Of a stretch of 64,000 bases of DNA, positions 37,675 through 46,096 are shown one piece after another. The notes under the pieces were generated by a model that was given only the letters and a program-made list of their open reading frames with translations, did no database searches and had not been told where the DNA came from. How positions within the stretch are numbered: position 1 is the first letter of the stretch; every line of letters starts with the position of its first letter. The position numbers and the translations under genes were made by a program. This DNA is from Aquabacterium humicola (lineage in GTDB: Bacteria > Pseudomonadota > Gammaproteobacteria > Burkholderiales > Burkholderiaceae_C). The DNA is taken from positions 389,675 through 453,674 of the forward strand of contig NZ_JARGNB010000005.1 in the NCBI RefSeq assembly GCF_030167915.1, written 5' to 3'.

Positions 37675-37692
37675 CGCCGGCAGTGGCCGGCG
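37675..37692. terminator. Hairpin between convergent GGDEF gene and gabD
   Basis: Perfect 7-bp stem CGCCGGC / GCCGGCG with loop AGTG located between two convergent stops. No T-tract is present, so it is only a plausible bidirectional transcript end. Confidence 0.35.
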
Positions 37693-37694
37693 CG

Positions 37695-39173
37695 CTACTT
37701 CAGGATGTCGCCGAGGCAGAGGTACTTGACCTCGACATAGTCGTCGATGCCCTGGCGCCCGCCTTCGCGGCCGAGGCCCGACTGCTTGACGCCGCCGAAG
37801 GGCACCTCGGCGGTCGAGATGATGCCGGTGTTGATGCCCACCATGCCGTACTCCAGCGCCTCGCCGACGCGGAAGATGCGGCCGATGTCGCGGCTGTAGA
37901 AGTAGCTGGCGAGGCCGAACTCGGTGGCGTTGGCCGCGGCGACGGCCTCGTCCTCGGTCTCGAAGCGGAACACCGGCGCCACCGGGCCGAAGGTTTCCTC
38001 CTTCGCGCACAGCATCTCGGCGGTGACGTTGGCCAGCACGGTCGGCGCATAGAAGCGCTCGCCGATCTTCTGCCCGCCGACGACGATGCGCGCGCCCTTG
38101 GCGACCGCATCGGCGACGTGGGCCTCGACCTTCTCGATCGCCGCGCCGTCGATCAGCGGCCCGGTGGTGACGCCGGGCTCGAAGCCGTTGCCGACCTTCA
38201 GCGTCTGCGTCTTCTCCGACAGGCGAGCGACGAAGCGGTCGTAGATGCCCGCCTGCGCGTAGAGGCGGTTCGCGCAGACGCAGGTCTGGCCCGCATTGCG
38301 GTACTTGCTGGCCATCGCGCCGTCGACCGCCGCCTCGAGGTCGGCGTCGTCGAAGACGATGAAGGGCGCATTGCCGCCGAGCTCGAGCGACAGCTTCTTG
38401 ATCGACCCGGCGCACTGGCGCATCAGGATGCGGCCGACTTCCGTGCTGCCGGTGAAGGACAGGTGGCGGATCACGTCGCTCGAGCACAGCACCTTGCCGA
38501 CCTCGATCGACTGCTCGGCATCGGCGGTGACGATGTTCAGCACGCCCGCGGGCATGCCGGCGCGCTGCGCGAGCTCGGCCACCGCCAGTGCCGACAGCGG
38601 CGTCGCCTCGGCGGGCTTGATGATCACCGGGCAGCCCGCGGCGAGTGCCGGCGCGACCTTGCGGGTGATCATCGCGATCGGGAAGTTCCACGGCGTGATC
38701 GCCGCGCAGACGCCGATCGGCTGCTTGATGACGAGGTAGCGCTTGTTGTTGTCGGTGGTCGGGATCGTCTCGCCGTAGATGCGGCGCGCTTCCTCGGCGA
38801 ACCACTCGATGAAGCTCGCGCCGTAGCCCACCTCGCCACGCGCCTCGGCCAGCGGCTTGCCCTGCTCGGCGGTCATGATGCGGGCCAGGTCGTCGGCATG
38901 CTGGTGCAGCAGGCCGAACCACTTCATCATGATCGCGGCGCGTTCCTTCGCGGTCTTCGCGCGCCACGTCGGCCACGCGCGTTCAGCGGCAACGATCGCG
39001 TTGTGGCAGTCGACCGGGCCGCAATTCGCGACATCCGCGAGCTTCTCGCCGGTGGCCGGGTCGAGCACGTCGAAGCGGGCATTGCCGGCCAGCCAGTCGC
39101 CACCGATCAGCGCATCGGTCTTCAGCAGGCTCGGATCGTTCAGGGTCGCCAGTGGCGTGGTCTTCATGTCCAT
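37695..39173 (-). CDS. gabD: Succinate-semialdehyde dehydrogenase
   Basis: About 492 residues. NAD(P)-dependent aldehyde dehydrogenase of the GabD type, the last step from GABA to succinate. It contains TPWNFPIAMITRKVAPALAAG, FTGSTEVG, the catalytic Glu region LELGGNAPFIVFDDAD, the nucleophile Cys in NAGQTCVCANR, and FGPVAPVFRF. The start is set at the ATG at 39173, which has GGAG 9 bp upstream and yields the family-like N-terminus. An ATG at 39218 overlapping the speB stop (ATGA) and one at 39245 are alternatives. It ends a seven-gene operon that begins with gabT. Confidence 0.95.
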   Translation of the reverse strand: MDMKTTPLATLNDPSLLKTDALIGGDWLAGNARFDVLDPATGEKLADVANCGPVDCHNAIVAAERAWPTWRAKTAKERAAIMMKWFGLLHQHADDLARIMTAEQGKPLAEARGEVGYGASFIEWFAEEARRIYGETIPTTDNNKRYLVIKQPIGVCAAITPWNFPIAMITRKVAPALAAGCPVIIKPAEATPLSALAVAELAQRAGMPAGVLNIVTADAEQSIEVGKVLCSSDVIRHLSFTGSTEVGRILMRQCAGSIKKLSLELGGNAPFIVFDDADLEAAVDGAMASKYRNAGQTCVCANRLYAQAGIYDRFVARLSEKTQTLKVGNGFEPGVTTGPLIDGAAIEKVEAHVADAVAKGARIVVGGQKIGERFYAPTVLANVTAEMLCAKEETFGPVAPVFRFETEDEAVAAANATEFGLASYFYSRDIGRIFRVGEALEYGMVGINTGIISTAEVPFGGVKQSGLGREGGRQGIDDYVEVKYLCLGDILK

Positions 39174-39214
39174 CGCAGCAATCTCCAGGGGGCCTGGCTG
39201 CAACTCTACTTCGC

Positions 39215-40156
39215 TCATCGGTAGCTCACTTTCGGCAGAACACAAAGCATCTCGTACAGCAGGTTCGCGCCGAGCAGCGCGGTATTGCCGCTCGGGTCGT
39301 AGGGCGGCGATACCTCGACGAGGTCGGCGCCCACCAGCTGCAGGCCGCGGCAGCCGCGGATGATCTCCAGCGCCTGCGGCACGGTCAGGCCGCCGATCTC
39401 AGGCGTGCCGGTGCCGCCGGCGTACGACGGGTCGATGCCGTCGATGTCGAAACTGAGATAACACGGCGCATCGCCGATGCGCTCGCGCACCTGCTGCATC
39501 AAGGGTGCGAGCGAGCGGTACCAGACCTCGTGCGCCGGCACGATCGTGAAGCCCTGGCGGCGCGGCCAGTCGAAGTCGTCGGCCGCGTAGCCGGTGCCGC
39601 GCAGGCCGATCTGGAAGACGCGCTCGTTGACCAGCAGGCCTTCCTCGACCGCGCGGCGGAACGGCGTGCCGTGCGCCACCGGTTCACCGAACATCTCGTC
39701 GTTGACGTCCTCATGGGCGTCGACATGCACCAGCGCCACCGGTCCGTGTTTCGCGGCCACCGCGCGCAGGATCGGCAGCGCGATGGTGTGGTCGCCGCCC
39801 ATGGTCAACGGGATGCAGCCGGCGGCCAGCACGCGCGTGTAGAAGCCGGTGATGATGTCCAGCGATTTGGTGAGCGAGTAGGTGTTGATCGGCACGTCGC
39901 CGAGGTCGGCAACCTCCAGCGTGTCGAAGGGCGCGGCGCCGGTGGCCATGTTGTAGGGCCGCAATAACGCCGATTCGGCGCGAATCTGGCGCGGACCGAA
40001 GCGCGCGCCGGAGCGGTGGCTGGCGCCGATGTCCAGCGGAACGCCGATGAAGGCGGCGTGAAGGCCGTCGGGTTTCTCGGCGGCGGGCAGCCGCATCATC
40101 GTCGCCGGGCCGCCGAAGCGCGGCATCGCATTGCCGCTCAGGGGTTGTGCGGGCAT
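39215..40156 (-). CDS. speB: Agmatinase/guanidinobutyrase-family ureohydrolase
   Basis: 313-residue Mn2+ ureohydrolase that removes urea from a guanidino compound. The two-metal motifs are complete: His123 in MGGDHT, DAHED around 146-150, and SFDIDGIDPSYAGGTGTPEIGG. An AGGAG site lies well placed before the ATG at 40156. The family does not separate agmatinase, guanidinobutyrase and guanidinopropionase by motif. The presence of gabT and gabD in the same operon favours 4-guanidinobutyrate as substrate, giving GABA plus urea, or agmatine giving putrescine. The importer genes upstream would supply the substrate. Confidence 0.92.
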   Translation of the reverse strand: MPAQPLSGNAMPRFGGPATMMRLPAAEKPDGLHAAFIGVPLDIGASHRSGARFGPRQIRAESALLRPYNMATGAAPFDTLEVADLGDVPINTYSLTKSLDIITGFYTRVLAAGCIPLTMGGDHTIALPILRAVAAKHGPVALVHVDAHEDVNDEMFGEPVAHGTPFRRAVEEGLLVNERVFQIGLRGTGYAADDFDWPRRQGFTIVPAHEVWYRSLAPLMQQVRERIGDAPCYLSFDIDGIDPSYAGGTGTPEIGGLTVPQALEIIRGCRGLQLVGADLVEVSPPYDPSGNTALLGANLLYEMLCVLPKVSYR

Positions 40157-40236
40157 CGGGGACTCCTTCGAGGGGGTGGAGCGCTGTTCCGGCGCGACGC
40201 CGCTGCGTGATGGGAACGCTGCGCCGGTGACCCGCG

Positions 40237-41058
40237 TCAGGCACGCCGGCCGCGGATCCATTCCAGCGCCAGCATCAGCCCGGTGGTGAAAATCGTCAGC
40301 AAGGTGGCGACGGCGGCGATCGTCGGGTTGATGTTCTCGCGGATGCCGGTGAACATCTGGCGCGGCAGCGTGACCTGATCGGGGCCGGCGATGAAGAGCG
40401 TCACCACCACTTCATCGAACGAGGTCGCGAACGCGAACAGCGCGCCCGAGATCACGCCCGGCGCGATCACCGGCAGCGTGACCCGGAAGAAGGTGGACAC
40501 CGGCGACGCGCCCAGGCTCAGCGACGCGCGCACCAGGTTGTGGTTGAAGCCCTGCAAGGTCGCCAGCACCGTGGTGACGACGAAGGGCGCGCCGAGCGCG
40601 GCATGCACCAGGATCAGCCCGAGGTAGGTGTCGGCCAGGCCGATGCGCGCGAAGAACAGGTAGCAGGCGACGCCGACGACGACGATCGGCACCACCATCG
40701 GCGCGATCAGCAGGCTCATCAAGAGGCCCTTGCCGGGGAACTGCACGCGAGCCAGGCCCACCGCCGTCAGCGTGCCGAGCACGGTGGCGATCAGCGTCGC
40801 CGAGGGCGCGACGATGAAGCTGTTCTTCGCCGCGCGCGCCCATTCGCCGGAGCTGAAGAGGTTGTCGTACCACTGCAGCGACCAGCCCGGCATCGGGTAG
40901 GCGAGGAAGGAGCTGGCCGAGAACGACAGCGGCACGATCACCAGGATCGGCAGCAGCAGGAAGGCCAGCAGCCCGATCGCGGCGATGCGCAGCGCCCACC
41001 AGCCGAGCTTGTCGAACAGCGTGTAGTAGGCGGGGAAGGTCGGCAGCAGTGCGTTCAT
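40237..41058 (-). CDS. ABC importer permease (PotC/PotI type)
   Basis: 273-residue inner-membrane permease with six helices and the EAA-like loop (RASLSLGASPVSTFFRVTLPVIAPGVISGALFAF, read in pieces). It is the second permease of a polyamine/opine/amine ABC importer. The ATG at 41058 is preferred over in-frame GTGs at 41061 and 41064, because a GAGG ribosome site overlaps the end of the preceding gene at good spacing. The two permease genes are separated by only 7 bp. It is located between the first permease and speB. Confidence 0.94.
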   Translation of the reverse strand: MNALLPTFPAYYTLFDKLGWWALRIAAIGLLAFLLLPILVIVPLSFSASSFLAYPMPGWSLQWYDNLFSSGEWARAAKNSFIVAPSATLIATVLGTLTAVGLARVQFPGKGLLMSLLIAPMVVPIVVVGVACYLFFARIGLADTYLGLILVHAALGAPFVVTTVLATLQGFNHNLVRASLSLGASPVSTFFRVTLPVIAPGVISGALFAFATSFDEVVVTLFIAGPDQVTLPRQMFTGIRENINPTIAAVATLLTIFTTGLMLALEWIRGRRA

Positions 41059-41065
41059 CACCACC

Positions 41066-42310
41066 TCAGCCCAGGCTCAGTTCGGACTTCACGACGCGCC
41101 GGTAGACGCCGTACAGCAGCAAGGTGGCCACCAGCAACACCGTGCCGAGCGCGCAGGCCATGCCCCAGTTGATGTCGACGTTGGTGTACTGCGCGATGTA
41201 GTAGCTCAGCATCTGGTCGTCCGCGCCGCCCAGCAGCGCCGGCGTCACGTAGTAGCCGATGCTCAGGATGAAGACCAGCAGGCCGCCGGCGCCGATGCCG
41301 GGCCAGGTCTGGGGCACATAGACCCGGAAGAACGCGGCCAGCGGCGGGCTGCCGAGCGAGATCGCGGCACGCAGGTAGGTGGGCGGCACCGACTTCATCA
41401 CGCTGTACAGCGGCAGGATCATGAAGGGCAGCAGGATGTGCACCATCGCGATGACGACGCCGGTGCGGTTGAACAGCAAGGTCGCCGGCTCGTTGAGGAT
41501 CGACAGGCCCATCAGGCTCTTGTTGACGAGCCCCTCTCGCTGCAGCAGCACGATCCACGCGGCCACGCGCACCAGGATCGAGGTCCAGAACGGCACCAGC
41601 ACCAGGATCATCAGCACGTTGGCCTTGCGCGCCGGCAGCGTCGACAGCCAGTAGGCCAGCGGGTAGGCCAGCACCAGGCACCACAGCGTGACGACCAGGC
41701 TGATCTCGAAGGTGCGCAGCAGGATGCGCGAGAACACCCGCTGCTCGGGTTCGACGACGGTGATGCCGCCCTCGGCGCGGCGCTTGAGATCCACTGCGGT
41801 CAGCAGGTAGTCGGGCGTCCAGCGCGAGCTGTTCTTCGCGATCGCCTGCCAGTAGCGCAAGTCGCTCCAGCGTTCGTCGACCTCGAGCATCTTCGCGCGC
41901 GCCTGGTCGGGCGACAGGTTCTCGCCCAGCGGCAGCGCGCGGTAGGTGCCCATGATCAGCGAACGCGCACCGGATGCTTCGGTGTTCAGGCGCCGCGCCA
42001 CCGCGCCGGCGTCGGAGCCTTCGGTGATGGCGCCCAGGTCCGCCGCCAGCGCGGCGAACGCGGCAGCGGGCGGCGGGCTCCTGCGGTCCCAGCCTGCCAG
42101 CGCGTCGCCGGTGCGGGTCAGGGACTTCGCGATCTCCGGGTTCTCGACGGCACGCTGCAGCAGCGCGGCGATCGGGACCAGCAGGGTGGCCAGCAGGAAC
42201 AGCAGCAGCGGCAAGGTCAGCGCGATCGCCAGCCAGCGCTTGCGCTGCTCGACACGCGCGAGCGAGCGCCTGAGCTCCGGTGTGCCGAGGACGAGGGTGG
42301 CGGTGGTCAT
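41066..42310 (-). CDS. ABC importer permease (PotB/PotH type) with long periplasmic loop
   Basis: 414 residues, longer than the usual about 290-310. The extra length is a periplasmic domain of about 130 residues (residues 60-190) between the first helix and the rest of the transmembrane bundle, rich in Ala, Arg and Asp. The permease core (ISLVVTLWCLVLAYPLAYWL, RVAAWIVLL) and EAA loop (YLRAAISLGSPPLAAFFRVYVPQTWPGIGAGGL, in pieces) are normal. Such extended PotB-like permeases occur in operons for opines, GABA or polyamine derivatives. It partners the adjacent permease, ATPase and binding protein. Confidence 0.94.
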   Translation of the reverse strand: MTTATLVLGTPELRRSLARVEQRKRWLAIALTLPLLLFLLATLLVPIAALLQRAVENPEIAKSLTRTGDALAGWDRRSPPPAAAFAALAADLGAITEGSDAGAVARRLNTEASGARSLIMGTYRALPLGENLSPDQARAKMLEVDERWSDLRYWQAIAKNSSRWTPDYLLTAVDLKRRAEGGITVVEPEQRVFSRILLRTFEISLVVTLWCLVLAYPLAYWLSTLPARKANVLMILVLVPFWTSILVRVAAWIVLLQREGLVNKSLMGLSILNEPATLLFNRTGVVIAMVHILLPFMILPLYSVMKSVPPTYLRAAISLGSPPLAAFFRVYVPQTWPGIGAGGLLVFILSIGYYVTPALLGGADDQMLSYYIAQYTNVDINWGMACALGTVLLVATLLLYGVYRRVVKSELSLG

Positions 42311-42356
42311 GCGACGAACCTGGCGGCTGCTGCGTACTTAAGATGCTAGAGACGGC

Positions 42357-43400
42357 TCACTGCGCCGCCCACGACGCGAAGCGCTTCTCCAGCTCCTCGC
42401 CCTGGTCGGCCCAGAATTTGATGCCGAACTGCATCGCGTCCTTGACGTTGGCGGGCGAGGTCGGCAGGTTCGCCAGCACCTTCGCGTCCAGCTTGGCCAG
42501 CGCCTTCTGGTTGGTCGGGCCGTAGGCGATGTTCTTCGCGTACTCGGCCTGCGCGTCGGCGGTGCTGGCGTAGGCGATGAACTTGTAGGCCGCGTCCTTG
42601 TTCGGCGTGCCCTTGACGATCACCCAGTAGTCGAGGTCGTAGATGCCGCCGGTCCAGCTGATCTTCAGGTTCTTGCCTTCGCGGTTCGCGGCGTCGATGC
42701 GGCCGTTGTAGACCGTGCTCATCACCACGTCGCCGGCCACCAGGTACTGCGGCGGCTGCGCGCCGGCTTCCCACCACTGGATGTGCGGCTTCAGCTCGGT
42801 GAGCTTCTTGAACGCGCGGTCGGCGCCTTCCTTGGTGCGCAGCTGGGTGTAGACGTCGGCCACCGGCACGCCGTCGGCCATCAGCGCGAATTCCAGGTTG
42901 TAGCGCGCCCCCTTGCGCATGCCGCGCTTGCCGGGGAATTTCTTCGTGTCCCAGAAATCGGCCCAGGTCTTGGGGCCGTCCTTGAGCTTGTCGCCGTTGT
43001 AGGCCATCACGGTGGACCACACGAAGACGCCGATGCCGCACTCGGTGACGCCGGCGCGCAGGAAGTCGGCGCGGTTGCCGATCTTCGTGTAGTCGAGCTT
43101 CTCGAACAGGCCTTCGTCGCACCCGCGCGCGACATCGGGCGACTCGACCTCGACGACGTCCCAGGTCACCTTCTTGGACTCGACCATCGCCTTGATCTTG
43201 GCCTGCTCGCCGTTGTACTCGACCGGCACGACCTTCATGCCGGCGCTCTTCTCGAACGGTTCGACGAAGGCCTTCTTCTGCGCGGCGCCGTTGGCGCCGC
43301 CGAAGTTGACGACGGTGAGCTGCGACTGAGCGAGCACGGGCAGCGCGGTGAGGGCAGCGAGGCTGGCAAGCATTCGAAGGGCAGGGCGGACGGGGCTCAT
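42357..43400 (-). CDS. Periplasmic substrate-binding protein (PotD/PotF-like)
   Basis: 347 residues with a signal peptide (MLASLAALTALPVLAQS, cleavage after AQS or ALA) and the type II binding fold of the polyamine/iron group (LTVVNFGGANGAAQKKAFVEPFEKSAGMKV in pieces, WDVVEVESPDVARGC, AYGPTNQKALAKL near the C-terminus). It delivers the ligand to the two permeases. Operon partners point to an amine, guanidino compound or opine. The exact ligand cannot be read from sequence. Spacing is 46 bp to the first permease and 56 bp after the ATPase gene. Confidence 0.94.
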   Translation of the reverse strand: MSPVRPALRMLASLAALTALPVLAQSQLTVVNFGGANGAAQKKAFVEPFEKSAGMKVVPVEYNGEQAKIKAMVESKKVTWDVVEVESPDVARGCDEGLFEKLDYTKIGNRADFLRAGVTECGIGVFVWSTVMAYNGDKLKDGPKTWADFWDTKKFPGKRGMRKGARYNLEFALMADGVPVADVYTQLRTKEGADRAFKKLTELKPHIQWWEAGAQPPQYLVAGDVVMSTVYNGRIDAANREGKNLKISWTGGIYDLDYWVIVKGTPNKDAAYKFIAYASTADAQAEYAKNIAYGPTNQKALAKLDAKVLANLPTSPANVKDAMQFGIKFWADQGEELEKRFASWAAQ

Positions 43401-43456
43401 CGACGTCTCCTAGGTGGGTGAAAGAAAGCGAGGGAAGGACGCGACCTTCGGGCGGG

Positions 43457-44626
43457 TCACGCGTAGATGCGCAGGAACGGCGGCGCGATCTGCAGCCACA
43501 CGGTCTGGCCCGGCACCGGCGGCTCGCCGGCCGACAGCGGCAGCTTGACGGTGGCCTGCGCCTGGCCGGCCAGCGCGCAGCGCAGCCGCAGGTGGTCGCC
43601 GAAATAGATGACGTCGTTGACCGCGGCCTTCAGCAGGTTGGTGCTGTCCGGCGGCGCGACGAGGTGCGCGGCGATGCGCTCGGGCCGCACCGAGGCCAGC
43701 ACCGACGCGCCGGGCAGTGCGCCGTTGACGTTGAGGCCCGACAGCCGTTCGCCGGTGGGCAGCACCAGCTCGCAGGGGCCGCCGGCGCCGCCCTCGGCCG
43801 CGCCCAGCGTGCCGGTCAGCTGCGTGCTGTCGCCGACGAAGCCGGCGACGAAGCGGTTCGAAGGTGTCTCGTACAGCCGGTCGACCACGTCGATCTGCTG
43901 GATCTCGCCGTCGTTGAACACCGCGACACGGTCGCTCATCGTCAGCGCCTCGCCCTGGTCGTGGGTGACGTAGACGAAGGTGACGCCGAGCTGCCGGTGC
44001 AGCTCCTTCAGCTCGATCTGCATGTGCTCGCGCAGCTGCTTGTCGAGCGCGCCGAGCGGCTCGTCCATCAGCACCAGCTGCGGCTCGAAGACCAGCGCCC
44101 GCGCCAGCGCGACGCGCTGCTGCTGGCCGCCGGACAGCTGCGCCGGGTGCCGCTGGTCACGCCCCGTCAGCTGCACCATCGCCAGCGCCTTCGCGACGCG
44201 CGTGGCGATCTCGGCCTTCGGCACCTTGCGCACCGTCAGCGGGTAGGCGACGTTCTCGGCCACCGTCATGTGCGGGAACAGCGCGTAGTTCTGGAACACC
44301 ATGCCGAAGTGGCGCTTGTGCGGCGGCGTGCGGGTGATCGGCTGGCCGTCCAGCAGGATGTCGCCGGCGGTGGGCGACTCGAAGCCGGCCAGCATCATCA
44401 GGCACGTGGTCTTGCCCGAGCCGGAAGGCCCGAGCAGCGACAGGAACTCGCCGCGCCGGATGTCCAGGTCCAGCGAACGCACGACCAGCGACTGGCCGTC
44501 GTAGGTCTTCTGCACGCCGCGGAACTGCACCAGCGTGTCGCGCGAGACGGCCGGGGCCGGCGTGCCGCCCTCGGCGACGACGCGCAAGGGACTCGAGGAA
44601 CGCTTGGTCATCATCGGCAGGCTCAT
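43457..44626 (-). CDS. ABC importer ATPase (PotA type)
   Basis: 389 residues. It has Walker [13 protein letters not shown]-loop VFQNYALFPHMT, signature LSGGQQQR and Walker B LVLMDEPLGALD, followed by YVTHDQ and a C-terminal TOBE domain (about 300-389, SVRPERI and onward). It energises import by the two downstream permeases. The first 40 residues are an extra tail before the ATPase fold. The ATG at 44626 has GAGGA nine bases upstream. Later ATGs at 44614 and 44611 are possible. It begins 20 bp after gabT. Confidence 0.95.
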   Translation of the reverse strand: MSLPMMTKRSSSPLRVVAEGGTPAPAVSRDTLVQFRGVQKTYDGQSLVVRSLDLDIRRGEFLSLLGPSGSGKTTCLMMLAGFESPTAGDILLDGQPITRTPPHKRHFGMVFQNYALFPHMTVAENVAYPLTVRKVPKAEIATRVAKALAMVQLTGRDQRHPAQLSGGQQQRVALARALVFEPQLVLMDEPLGALDKQLREHMQIELKELHRQLGVTFVYVTHDQGEALTMSDRVAVFNDGEIQQIDVVDRLYETPSNRFVAGFVGDSTQLTGTLGAAEGGAGGPCELVLPTGERLSGLNVNGALPGASVLASVRPERIAAHLVAPPDSTNLLKAAVNDVIYFGDHLRLRCALAGQAQATVKLPLSAGEPPVPGQTVWLQIAPPFLRIYA

Positions 44627-44646
44627 CGCGTCGGTCCTCGCCTTGC

Positions 44647-45945
44647 TCAAGCCAGTGCGGTCTCGATGGTGCGCGCCAGGATGCCGAGGCCTTCGTCGAC
44701 CAGGGCGTCCGAGGCCGTCAGCGGCACCAGCACGCGGATCACGTTGCCGCTGGGGCCGCACGATAACAAGATCAGCCCGGCCCGGGCAGCGGCCTGAACG
44801 ATGCGTTTCGTCAGCGCACCGGCGGGCCGCTGCAGGTCGCCGTCGTCGAAGAGCTCGATGGCCACCATCGCGCCGATGCCGCGCACGTCGCCGACCTCGC
44901 GGTGCTTCGCGGCGATGGCCTGAAGGCCGCCCATCAGGCGTTCGCCGAGCGCACGGCTGCGTTCGAGCAGGCGTTCGGCCGCGAAGGCCTCGATCACCGC
45001 CAGCGCGGCGGCGCAGGCCACCGGGTTGCCGGCGTAGGTGCCGCCCAGCCCGCCGGGGCTCGGTGCGTCCATCACCTCGGCGCGGCCGATGATGGCCGAC
45101 AGCGGATAGCCCCCGGCCAGCGACTTGGCCATCGTGATGATGTCCGGCGCCACGCCGTCCCAGTGCTCACAGGCCAGCCAGGTGCCGGTGCGGCCGGCAC
45201 CGGTCTGTACCTCGTCGGCGACCAGCAGGATGCCGTGGCGGTCGCACAGCGCGCGCAGGCGCCTGACGAAGTCCAGCGGCGCGACATGGAAGCCGCCTTC
45301 GCCCTGCACCGGCTCGAGGATGATCGCGGCGACGCGCGACGGCTCGACGTCGTTGGCGAAGATCGCCTCGACCGAGTCCAGCGCATCGTCGACGCTCACG
45401 CCCTGCAGCGCATTCGGAAAGCGCGCGTGGAACACCTCGGCCGGGAAGGGCCCGAAGCCGGCCTTGTACGGCTGCACCTTGCCGGTCAGCGCCAGGCCCA
45501 TCATCGTGCGGCCGTGGAAACCGCCGCCGAAGGCGATCACCGCCGAGCGCTTCGTGTAGGCGCGGGCGATCTTGATCGCGTTCTCGACCGCTTCGGCGCC
45601 GGTGGTCATCAGGAAGCTCTTCTTCGCGAAGGCGCCGGGCGCCATCGCGTTGAGGCGCTCGCAGAGCTCGACATAGGGCTCGTAGGCCAGCACCTGGAAG
45701 CAGGTGTGGGTCACCCGTTCGAGCTGGCGCTGGACCGCGGCCGTGACGCCCGGATGGCGGTGGCCGGTGTTCAGCACGGCGATGCCGCCGGCGAAGTCGA
45801 TGTAGCGGCGGCCCTCGACATCCCAGATCTCGGCGTTCTCGGCGCGGTCGACGAAGATCTCGTGGGCCTGGCCCAGGCCGGCCGGCAGCGCGGCGCGGCG
45901 GCGCGCCATCAGCGCGGCATTGTTCAGGTGCTGTTCGCGTTGCAT
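44647..45945 (-). CDS. gabT: 4-aminobutyrate (GABA) aminotransferase
   Basis: 432-residue class III PLP aminotransferase that converts GABA plus 2-oxoglutarate to succinate semialdehyde plus glutamate. It has TTGAEAVENAIKIAR, GGFHGRTMMGLALTG, ILEPVQGEGGF, VADEVQTGAGRTG, the PLP Lys274 in MAKSLAGGYPLSAI, and GTYAGNPVACAAALAV. First gene of the amine operon and divergent from the MocR-type regulator (151 bp between starts). The ATG at 45945 has a GGGAGA ribosome site. The frame is open upstream into the regulator leader but is not conserved-looking there. Confidence 0.95.
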   Translation of the reverse strand: MQREQHLNNAALMARRRAALPAGLGQAHEIFVDRAENAEIWDVEGRRYIDFAGGIAVLNTGHRHPGVTAAVQRQLERVTHTCFQVLAYEPYVELCERLNAMAPGAFAKKSFLMTTGAEAVENAIKIARAYTKRSAVIAFGGGFHGRTMMGLALTGKVQPYKAGFGPFPAEVFHARFPNALQGVSVDDALDSVEAIFANDVEPSRVAAIILEPVQGEGGFHVAPLDFVRRLRALCDRHGILLVADEVQTGAGRTGTWLACEHWDGVAPDIITMAKSLAGGYPLSAIIGRAEVMDAPSPGGLGGTYAGNPVACAAALAVIEAFAAERLLERSRALGERLMGGLQAIAAKHREVGDVRGIGAMVAIELFDDGDLQRPAGALTKRIVQAAARAGLILLSCGPSGNVIRVLVPLTASDALVDEGLGILARTIETALA

Positions 45946-45996
45946 CAAAGTCTCCCGAGATGACTTGGGTGCCGACTCTAGGCCTCGGGGGCCGGT

Positions 45997-46060
45997 CGGT
46001 ACCATGTACACCTCGTGGTCTTTGCGCGATGCACTGTGCAGGCGCCGGGACCGGTACAGA
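45997..46060. promoter_or_regulatory. Candidate MocR/GabR operator region
   Basis: The gabT-regulator intergenic segment holds CGGTACCATGTACA (45997-46010) and CCGGTACAGA (46051-46060), giving a direct GGTAC repeat 54 bp apart. Between them lies the dyad TGCA-CTG-TGCA (46030-46040). MocR regulators often bind spaced direct repeats between divergent genes. This is a positional inference only. Confidence 0.35.
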
Positions 46061-46096
46061 TCGCCGTCGCCCGAACCTCCGCCGTCCCCCTTTCGC

